This document shows positions 1 through 4,940 of a DNA stretch of 5,880 bases, one piece after another (position 1 is the first letter of the stretch; each line of letters begins with the position of its first letter). The notes under the pieces were generated by a model. That model searched no databases. It was not told the DNA's origin and saw only the letters and a program-made list of their open reading frames with translations. Made by a program: the position numbers and the translations under genes. Source of the stretch: Erysipelotrichaceae bacterium (GTDB lineage Bacteria > Bacillota_I > Bacilli_A > Erysipelotrichales > Erysipelotrichaceae); assembly GCA_019415435.1 (NCBI GenBank), contig DXZE01000068.1, forward strand, positions 1 through 5,880, in the 5' to 3' direction.

Positions 1-7
1 AAAAAGA

Positions 8-50
8 GGCGCAATTCATCCCCTGCCTGAAGTAAGGGGTCTTCTTGCGC
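8..50 (-). repeat. Two-tier inverted repeat, possible IS200/IS605-like end or second terminator
   Basis: Two nested stems are visible: GCGCAA (9-14) pairs with TTGCGC (45-50), and inside it CCCCT (20-24) pairs with AGGGG (35-39). Read on the minus strand, the outer stem is followed by CTCTTTTT, so it could act as an intrinsic terminator. The minus-strand wording (GCGCAAGAAG, a GGGG hairpin, then GATGAATTGCGC) also reminds me of the 3' hairpin at the right end of some IS200/IS605 elements, where the TnpB guide RNA scaffold lies; this is memory of the family and not a match I could test. The minus frame from an ATG at 89 stays open to the window edge (about 29 codons) but has no ribosome binding site. 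Confidence 0.35.
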
Positions 51-60
51 TATCTCCGAT

Positions 61-84
61 AAAAGACGGGAACCATATCCCGTC
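61..84 (-). terminator. Intrinsic terminator of the membrane-protein gene
   Basis: On the minus strand GACGGGA and TCCCGTC form a perfect 7-bp stem (65-71 with 78-84) around a 6-base loop, followed at once by TTTTAT. It lies 7 bases past the stop codon of the minus-strand gene that ends at 92, the expected place for its transcription stop. The U-tract is short, so termination may be partial. Confidence 0.7.
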
Positions 85-91
85 AACATGA

Positions 92-679
92 TTAATACGT
101 ACTGTAGCTCCAGCTCCAGCCAGTTGCGTCTGTATAAATAGATACAGAATATGTACCGGAACTTAAATCCGTTCTTACATCAGACTTATCAAATGGACCA
201 GTTTCATCGAAAAGAACGGTCTGATTTCCATCTGCGTCTTCCGCGATAACTTTTAGATGCCCCTGATTTGCCTTTGCTGTAATAGAAATACCGGAATTCA
301 GATTGATGTTGTCATAGGTCTGATAAAGAGACAGATCTGTATCTGTGCCTGTACTCTTGTTATCTGCAGTCTCACTATCTTCATCATCATCTGTATCAGC
401 ACCAGGTGTAGAATCATGATAGAAGTCTTCATCAGGTGTTGCAGTTGGTGTCGGCACAGGTGATGGTGCAGCTGTCTCACTGACTTCTGCTTTGGACGTA
501 TTATTGTCATCTGACTTTGAATGGAAAAACATTGACAGAAAGACAATAAGCAGAATCACCGCCACAATTACCAGAATAACGATCACAAGATGTGTGACAT
601 TTAATTTTCTGTGTGGTTCCTGATCGTTTTGTTCAGGTTCAAATGTTGGAATCTGTTCTGTTTTATCTTCGTTGTTCAT
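92..679 (-). CDS. Single-pass membrane protein with acidic linker and small beta-rich outer domain, unknown function
   Basis: This 195-residue protein is not a family I recognise. From the chosen Met (MNNEDKTEQ), residues 1-25 are a polar, acidic cytoplasmic tail. Residues about 28-53 form one strongly hydrophobic helix rich in V, I and L, and residues about 54-120 are a low-complexity linker rich in D, E, S, T and P. The last 75 or so residues look beta-rich (LKVIAEDADGNQTVLF, SSGTYSVSIYTD) and end in an aromatic tail, WSWSYSTY. With no cleavage motif after the helix I infer a type II anchor, N-terminus inside and the beta domain outside. The longer reading from 721 adds 14 residues but has no ribosome binding site, and a good promoter falls inside it, so I prefer the start at 679. 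The gene has its own promoter and terminator and stands alone, divergent from glycerate kinase. A role in envelope or surface interaction is only a guess. Confidence 0.75.
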   Translation of the reverse strand: MNNEDKTEQIPTFEPEQNDQEPHRKLNVTHLVIVILVIVAVILLIVFLSMFFHSKSDDNNTSKAEVSETAAPSPVPTPTATPDEDFYHDSTPGADTDDDEDSETADNKSTGTDTDLSLYQTYDNINLNSGISITAKANQGHLKVIAEDADGNQTVLFDETGPFDKSDVRTDLSSGTYSVSIYTDATGWSWSYSTY

Positions 680-688
680 AGCAGTTTC

Positions 689-716
689 ATTATACTTTAG
701 ATGAAAAACTTGTAAA
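689..716 (-). promoter_or_regulatory. Sigma-A-type promoter of the membrane-protein gene
   Basis: Read on the minus strand there is TTTACA (711-716), a 16-base spacer and a perfect TATAAT (689-694). Transcription would begin near 682, only about 3 bases before the ATG at 679, giving an almost leaderless mRNA. This fits the absence of a Shine-Dalgarno sequence before that ATG. The boxes are seen; their use is inferred. Confidence 0.55.
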
Positions 717-727
717 TACATGGAATC

Positions 728-758
728 TTAACATTCTGTGAACAAACAACTGTACAAT
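728..758 (+). promoter_or_regulatory. Possible promoter of glycerate kinase
   Basis: TTAACA (728-733) and TACAAT (753-758) resemble -35 and -10 boxes, with a rather long 19-base spacer, about 30 bases before the glycerate kinase start. The -10 is good but the spacing is poor. No operator-like palindrome is visible in this divergent region. Confidence 0.35.
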
Positions 759-787
759 GAAAACTGACTGAAACAGAGGAAAAGAAT

Positions 788-1921
788 ATGAAAATTGTAT
801 TTGCGTCAGATTCTTTTAAAGGAAGCCTTTCCAATCATAAGATTAATACTTTGTTAGAAGAATCTTTGCGGAAGAATATACCAGATGCACAATATGAAAG
901 CTTTCTTATGGCAGATGGCGGGGAAGGAACGATGGATGCCATTGTTTCTTATTGCCATGGCAAGAAAATATCTTTGACAGTACATGATCCATTATTCAAA
1001 AATATAAAAGCGGAATATGGAATCCTTAATGATGGCAGTGCCATCATAGAAACAGCCTCTGCATCAGGCCTGCCATTAGTAAAAGAATCAGAACGTAATC
1101 CTCTTCTTACCAGTACGTATGGAACAGGTGAACTGATCAGAGATGCTTTAACAAAAGGATGCCGTAAGATCTATATCACATTAGGGGGTTCTGCGACGAA
1201 TGATGGCGGTACTGGTGCTTTGTCTGTCTTAGGCATCCGTTTCCTGAATGGTTCAAAAGAAGTATTGAAGGGAACTGGTGAAAATCTGAGGTATATTGAA
1301 ACCATTGATTTTAAAGATCTGATGCCGGAAGTAAAAGAAACAGAATTTATTCTCTTAAGTGATGTGAAGAATCCATTATGTGGTAAAGATGGAGCGGTTT
1401 ATACCTTTGCGCCTCAGAAGGGCGCAGATGAAGAAATGATGAAAGAACTGGAAGAAGGCATGCAGCACTATCGTAAACTGATGATCCAATACTTTGGCTT
1501 TGATGCAGATATGATAAAGGGTGCTGGTGCAGCTGGGGGATGCGGCGCTGGTTTTGCGGTATTCTTACATGCAAAGATGCAGAGTGGTGTAGAAACAGTC
1601 CTGGATCTGGAACACTTTGATGAAGCTATCAGGGATGCAGACTATGTCATTACGGGTGAAGGATGCACGGATTGGCAATCCGCATATGGAAAAGTACTGC
1701 AGGGTGTAGGCGAACATTGTGAGAAATACCATGTTCCATGCATTGCCATATCCGGCTCTTTAGGTAAAGGATATGAAGAAATAAAGCATCATGGAATCAC
1801 AGAGCTATATGAAACATCTTTAAAAGACAAGCCTCTTGCATGGAACATGGCTCATGCAGAAGAGTTATATTCCAATAGTGCGGATAAAGTATTCTCTGAA
1901 ATTTCTCAAAAATATAAATAA
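788..1921 (+). CDS. glxK: Glycerate 2-kinase (GlxK/GarK family)
   Basis: This enzyme phosphorylates D-glycerate with ATP to give 2-phosphoglycerate, feeding glycerate from sugar-acid, glyoxylate or serine breakdown into lower glycolysis; it is cytosolic. The 377 residues match the usual family length. Family blocks appear in order: MKIVFASDSFKGSLS at the N-terminus, MADGGEGT (41-48), ETASASGLPL (88-97), TYGTGELIRDAL (110-121), GGSATNDGGTGAL (133-145), SDVKNPLCG (191-199), GAGAAGGCGAGFAVF (245-259) and VITGEGCTDWQS (287-298). The start is set by AGAGGA (775-780), 7 bases before the ATG. One oddity is in the last block: the family usually reads GEGR-x-D-x-Q, and here Arg is replaced by Cys at residue 293 (codon TGC at 1664), while Asp295 and Gln297 are kept. 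No transporter, regulator or glycerate-producing gene sits beside it in the window, so its substrate source is unknown. The symbol garK would serve equally well. Confidence 0.93.
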   Translation: MKIVFASDSFKGSLSNHKINTLLEESLRKNIPDAQYESFLMADGGEGTMDAIVSYCHGKKISLTVHDPLFKNIKAEYGILNDGSAIIETASASGLPLVKESERNPLLTSTYGTGELIRDALTKGCRKIYITLGGSATNDGGTGALSVLGIRFLNGSKEVLKGTGENLRYIETIDFKDLMPEVKETEFILLSDVKNPLCGKDGAVYTFAPQKGADEEMMKELEEGMQHYRKLMIQYFGFDADMIKGAGAAGGCGAGFAVFLHAKMQSGVETVLDLEHFDEAIRDADYVITGEGCTDWQSAYGKVLQGVGEHCEKYHVPCIAISGSLGKGYEEIKHHGITELYETSLKDKPLAWNMAHAEELYSNSADKVFSEISQKYK

Positions 1922-1953
1922 TGTAAATTAAATATATAAAATTACAGGAACCA

Positions 1954-1986
1954 CTTACATGACTCTTTCAAAGGTCGTAATATACA
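1954..1986 (+). promoter_or_regulatory. Probable promoter of the T-box leader
   Basis: CTTACA (1954-1959) lies upstream of overlapping -10 candidates TAATAT (1978-1983, spacer 18) and TATACA (1981-1986). Either would start RNA near 1990, just before the first structured part of the T-box (AGTA at 2007), which is where such leaders normally begin. The boxes themselves are only moderate matches, so position relative to the leader is the main support. Confidence 0.45.
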
Positions 1987-1989
1987 TGC

Positions 1990-2236
1990 ATGCAGAGAAA
2001 GAAAGCAGTACTTTCCAAACCTTTTTCAAGAAGAGAAACCGGTCAGGTGAAAGAGGGTGAAACATGGAGAAAGGAACGTGTTCCCTAGCCCGGATTACGA
2101 AGCGTACAGCTGAGTATTCTGCGTATAGACCTGCGTTAAAGGTAAGAGAGTTCATATGCGTATGTATATGGGAAGTAAGGTGGTACCGCGATAACAATCG
2201 TCCTTTAGGCTGAATGCTTAAAGGACTTTTTCTTTT
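1990..2236 (+). promoter_or_regulatory. T-box riboswitch (tRNA-sensing leader)
   Basis: A T-box leader reads whether a given tRNA is charged: uncharged tRNA pairs with a specifier codon in Stem I and, through its CCA end, with the antiterminator, letting RNA polymerase pass. The decisive mark is the T-box sequence AAGGTGGTACCGCG (2177-2190). Stem I elements are also present: AGTA (2007-2010) facing GAA (2074-2076), flush against helix CTTTC (2011-2015)/GAAAG (2069-2073), plus AGAGA (2032-2036) and GGTG (2046-2049) in the distal part. A Stem III-like hairpin CATAT/ATATG lies at about 2153-2170. AAGG (2177-2180) can pair with CCTT (2202-2205) as antiterminator in competition with the terminator. 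The UGGN element ends in U, fitting a tRNA with discriminator A. The specifier should follow GAA: CGT (2077-2079, Arg) or GTG (2078-2080, Val). I cannot choose firmly, and neither is the lysine codon one would expect for the dapF remnant downstream. Confidence 0.92.
2200..2236 (+). terminator. T-box attenuator terminator
   Basis: GTCCTTTA (2200-2207) pairs with TAAAGGAC (2219-2226), extendable inward by three pairs including one G-U to leave a 5-base loop. TTTTTCTTTT follows (2227-2236). Its 5' arm contains the CCTTT that the T-box antiterminator uses, so the two folds exclude each other. Confidence 0.9.
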
Positions 2237-2238
2237 CC

Positions 2239-2254
2239 AGGAGGATGCAATATG
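2239..2254 (+). promoter_or_regulatory. Strong ribosome binding site with a start codon out of frame with dapF
   Basis: AGGAGG (2239-2244) stands 7 bases before an ATG at 2252, ideal spacing. That ATG opens only a 7-codon frame (MKQHVYL, then TAG at 2273). The ATG at 2245, which is in frame with the dapF remnant, directly abuts the AGGAGG and is badly placed for initiation. I infer that this is the original start region of the gene once controlled by the T-box, now joined to an internal piece of dapF. Confidence 0.6.
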
Positions 2255-2640
2255 AAGCAACATGTTTATCTGTAGGCAATCCGCATTGTGTCGTCTTTGC
2301 GGATGCCATTGATTCTATTCCTTTGGAAACGATTGGACCTCAGTTTGAACATAATGCCTTCTTCCCGAAAAGAGTAAATACAGAATTTGTCAGAGTTGTA
2401 GATTTTACAATTTTAAGAATCAGAGTGTGGGAAAGAGGAAATGGGGCACCCCTTGCCTGTGGTACAGGTACCTTTGCCGCAGCCGTGGCAGCTGTATGAA
2501 ACGGCTATTGTAGGGAAGGCAGTGAAATCACAGTGAATCTTCCAGGAGGAGACATGCATGTAAAAGTAGTAGGAAAGCATGTAATACTCACTGGTGGTGC
2601 TCATACTGTCTGTACAGGTACATTTGAATACGGAATATAA
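2245..2640 (+). pseudogene. dapF: dapF remnant: C-terminal half of diaminopimelate epimerase, truncated and interrupted
   Basis: Intact DapF converts LL- to meso-diaminopimelate for lysine and peptidoglycan synthesis and is about 270-280 residues long. Only about 130 codons remain. They begin at the mid-protein motif CLSVGNPHCVVF and continue through NTEFV to the second catalytic-cysteine motif ERGNGAPLACGTG (Cys 72 of the remnant). The N-terminal domain with the first catalytic cysteine is gone. An in-frame TGA at 2497-2499 follows FAAAVAAV, after which recognisable DapF sequence resumes in the same frame (NGYCREGSEITVNLPGGD, then a tail ending TAA at 2638-2640). With a 5' deletion, a frame mismatch to the ribosome binding site and a nonsense codon, it cannot make an active enzyme. 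TGA as tryptophan is unlikely because another gene here ends in TGA. A functional dapF or another route to meso-diaminopimelate presumably exists elsewhere. Confidence 0.9.
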
Positions 2641-2670
2641 AAAAGAGTGGTTATGTAAGACCACTCTTTT
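2641..2670. terminator. Bidirectional intrinsic terminator between convergent units
   Basis: AAAAGAGTGG (2641-2650) and CCACTCTTTT (2661-2670) are perfect inverted arms, with one more pair (2651 with 2660) and an 8-base loop. Both strands give a stem ending in a U-run. It directly follows the TAA of the dapF remnant on the plus strand and lies just past the TAG of the isomerase operon on the minus strand, so it would serve both. Confidence 0.9.
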
Positions 2671-2671
2671 A

Positions 2672-4399
2672 CTATGACTGGCTGTCTGTAATAAAGGCAC
2701 GCATGATTTTAACAGGGCCTTTTACTGCTTTAATTGTAACTTCACCAAGATCTGCCGGGAGAATAAATGTTTCGGCATAGTGTACGGTAAATGGTTTGAA
2801 ACTATTGTTGTCACTAGTTATGGATATTTCTTCACCTTCGACAAGGTTTAACATGGAAACTGTATTTTGAAGATCTATAGTGACAGCAGTCTGAATTGTA
2901 TAGCGGTAGGTCTCAATGAATTCCAGTTCATGTAAACCGGTTTTTTCAACTGTATAGTCATCATTCTCTTCCAGAACATGGAACTGATCGACCAAATGAT
3001 CCTTAACATATTCTGTATTTCTATCCCAGTTAATGACATGACTGCCATGTTCAATGTTAATAGGTCTAGGTCTTCCATCCATACCTAATCTTCCCCAGTC
3101 ATACAGTTTAAAGGTAAAGATATACGGGGTAGCACTGATCTCAAGAACGACAGAATTCGCACCTGAACAATGGATTGTGCCAGCCGGGATCAGAAAGTGA
3201 TCATGTCTCTTTGCAGGAATCTTATTGATATATTTTTCAGCATCAAATGGTTCGCCAGTCTTCTGAGATGTCTCTAAAGCATCAATCATTTCATCAGGAT
3301 CAGTACCTGTCTTTGTGCCAAGATAGACACAGGCATCTTTGTCCGCATCGAGAATGTAGTAGCTCTCGTTCTGGGTATAAGCCATACCAAACTGTTCATG
3401 GATATAATCAGTCGTCGGATGCACCTGCAGGCTCAGATTCTGGCCATGCATGGTGTCAAGAAAATCAAAGCGGATAGGGAACTCTGCCCCCAAGCGGGCA
3501 TAATTCTTTTCACCTAATAAATGTACCGGTTCAAAGAGAACAAGATCCTCTGCCGGAACTTCTACCTTTGCATCACCAAACTGGAGTAAAAGGGAATTCT
3601 CCTCTGGTACGCCATCAAAGCTCCATGCATAGTTTTTCTCACCTGCAGAAAGGTCAAACTTCTCCTTCATCCATTGGCCTCCCCATACACCTGCATCAAA
3701 GTATGGAACTAAGCGGAATGGCTGCTTTACAATTTCATGCAAACCTTCACGGAACATATCACCGGTAATCATGACCGGATGATTCTTTTTGTTTGTATCG
3801 ATCAGATAATCAATATCATTGAAAAGGGTTCTTTTATGACGGTCAGCGATACGCCATTCAACAAAGTAACCTCTTTTAAACTTCTTAAGAATTTCTTCAT
3901 CACTGTTATGGGTATGATAGTTTGACATGCCTGCACGATAGCGCAGCTGGATTTCCCATCTTGCCATATCAAGATAGACAAGCTTGTCTGGTTTTGTTAA
4001 AGAAGCTGCCCCAAAGCCATAGATAACAATCAATCCATTTGCATTCTCAACAGAAGAAACAGCCTGCTTTACCTTATCCGGATCCTGGAAACAGGATAAA
4101 TCTGAAAAGCACATCTTTCCAAACGTTCTGTCATCTGTTAACCATGGTTTCAGCATTTCATCGGTTTTTTCTTCAGGATACAGAAGATCTTCCATATTGA
4201 TGAAAAGAGATGGATGTAAAGAATTAACAGCATTCAATACTTCCTCATCATCAACACCAGGATATGTATCGATAGCCAGAACATACTTTTTATCAGGAAT
4301 CTCTTTCTGTATTTTAGAGACAATATCTTTCCAGCCGCTGATGGCAGATCCCTCATAGTTTTCAATAACTGTGGTTGGAAAACGGTTATAGCTGCTCAT
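2672..4399 (-). CDS. Long class I mannose-6-phosphate isomerase with N-terminal kinase-like domain
   Basis: The C-terminal part (about residues 225-575) is a zinc-dependent class I mannose-6-phosphate isomerase, which interconverts mannose-6-P and fructose-6-P. The metal-binding set is intact: NLSLQVHP (Gln325, His327), ESYYILDADKDA (Glu345) and IPAGTIHCSGAN (His410), followed by YDWGR (433-437). The first 215 or so residues are extra compared with the usual 300-400-residue enzyme. YVLAIDTYPGVDDEEV (39-54) sits where a uridine-kinase-like P-loop would be, but the GKS/GKT is missing. LIVIYGFGAA (123-132) resembles a Walker B strand, and LDMARWEIQLRYR (143-155) resembles kinase core sequence. 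I know this long architecture from gut Bacteroidota and Firmicutes, but its N-terminal role is unknown to me. The start overlaps the upstream isomerase gene by 14 bases and has a GAGG about 9 bases before it. It is the last gene of the operon. A sensory or regulatory nucleotide or sugar-phosphate site is possible but unproven. Confidence 0.88.
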   Translation of the reverse strand: MSSYNRFPTTVIENYEGSAISGWKDIVSKIQKEIPDKKYVLAIDTYPGVDDEEVLNAVNSLHPSLFINMEDLLYPEEKTDEMLKPWLTDDRTFGKMCFSDLSCFQDPDKVKQAVSSVENANGLIVIYGFGAASLTKPDKLVYLDMARWEIQLRYRAGMSNYHTHNSDEEILKKFKRGYFVEWRIADRHKRTLFNDIDYLIDTNKKNHPVMITGDMFREGLHEIVKQPFRLVPYFDAGVWGGQWMKEKFDLSAGEKNYAWSFDGVPEENSLLLQFGDAKVEVPAEDLVLFEPVHLLGEKNYARLGAEFPIRFDFLDTMHGQNLSLQVHPTTDYIHEQFGMAYTQNESYYILDADKDACVYLGTKTGTDPDEMIDALETSQKTGEPFDAEKYINKIPAKRHDHFLIPAGTIHCSGANSVVLEISATPYIFTFKLYDWGRLGMDGRPRPINIEHGSHVINWDRNTEYVKDHLVDQFHVLEENDDYTVEKTGLHELEFIETYRYTIQTAVTIDLQNTVSMLNLVEGEEISITSDNNSFKPFTVHYAETFILPADLGEVTIKAVKGPVKIMRAFITDSQS

Positions 4400-4940
4400 T
4401 TTTGATTACCTCAATCTTTCCATCATGTTTCATGACTCTGTATCCAAAAGGCTGTTTCAGGATACTGTCATAATCATGACCTGCCTGTACAGGCCAAACA
4501 GCATATACTTCAAGCAGTTCATCACCTGTATTAATTATACGATGGGCTAAGTCTCCATGGATATGATGAATGCTCATTGGCTTTACTTCTTCACACCAGG
4601 TATTGCCATCATGATCCATTAACATTAATAATCCTTCACCTTTCAGACATTCATAGACTTCTTCACAATTCTGATCCTTATGGAAATGCCCTTTTGTAAA
4701 AGCACATTCTCCATTGACTGTTACAGGCATCAGGATTGTTAATCCGCTTAATAAGCCTCCATCTGTTTCAGTATTGCGGGGATCATTGTAAACGGTATAC
4801 ATAATGGTATCTGGATTAACGCCTTTGGAATTCAGATAATAGGAGTCATATTCTTTTAATTTTCTGGAATAAACATCAGGTTTAAATCCATCTCTTTTTT
4901 CTTCAAAGAAAGCATTGTATTCAGCAGATATGATCTTCAT
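4386..4940 (-). CDS. Cupin-type glucose-6-phosphate isomerase
   Basis: This 184-residue protein belongs to the cupin (archaeal-type) phosphoglucose isomerase family, unrelated to the usual bacterial Pgi. It interconverts glucose-6-P and fructose-6-P in the cytosol with a bound metal ion. The cupin motifs match the Pyrococcus furiosus enzyme as I remember it: TKGHFHKDQNCEEVYECLKG (residues 82-101), giving metal ligands His85, His87 and Glu94, and DLAHRIINTGDE (130-141), giving His133. The family tail AVWPVQAGHDYDSI (147-160) and GYRV (166-169) follow. The length fits a single-domain cupin isomerase. The ATG at 4940 has AAGGAG about 6 bases upstream, inside the end of the preceding gene, which it overlaps by 20 bases, so translation is probably coupled. 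Sitting between two mannose-6-P isomerases, it would link mannose-6-P to glucose-6-P through fructose-6-P. The names pgiA or cPGI are used for such enzymes. Confidence 0.93.
   Translation of the reverse strand: MKIISAEYNAFFEEKRDGFKPDVYSRKLKEYDSYYLNSKGVNPDTIMYTVYNDPRNTETDGGLLSGLTILMPVTVNGECAFTKGHFHKDQNCEEVYECLKGEGLLMLMDHDGNTWCEEVKPMSIHHIHGDLAHRIINTGDELLEVYAVWPVQAGHDYDSILKQPFGYRVMKHDGKIEVIKNEQL

Noticed and set aside
257..463. Plus-strand cysteine/isoleucine-rich 68-residue frame
   Set aside because: It is antisense to the acidic linker and beta-domain of the membrane protein; the Cys/Ile richness is an effect of complementing D/S/T codons.
1961..1976. Small hairpin GACTCTT-TCA-AAGGTC as a terminator for glycerate kinase
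   Set aside because: The stem is imperfect (one bulged base), the loop is only three bases and no T-run follows; it lies inside the likely T-box promoter spacer, so chance pairing is the simplest reading. Glycerate kinase has no clear terminator of its own.
2096..2106. TACG-AAG-CGTA hairpin as an operator
   Set aside because: Four base pairs around three bases, inside the T-box leader between Stem I and the antiterminator; better explained as part of the RNA fold.
1955..2263. Minus-strand 102-residue frame across the T-box region
   Set aside because: It is the complement of a structured regulatory RNA, has no recognisable protein features or ribosome binding site, and its composition is not protein-like.
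2245..2499. An intact small protein of 84 residues from the dapF frame
   Set aside because: It is a mid-piece of DapF lacking the first catalytic domain, ends at a nonsense codon with homologous sequence continuing beyond it, and its start abuts the ribosome binding site.
3247..3925. Plus-strand short frames opposite the long ManA gene
   Set aside because: They are antisense shadows of a well-supported coding region, with no start signals or family motifs.
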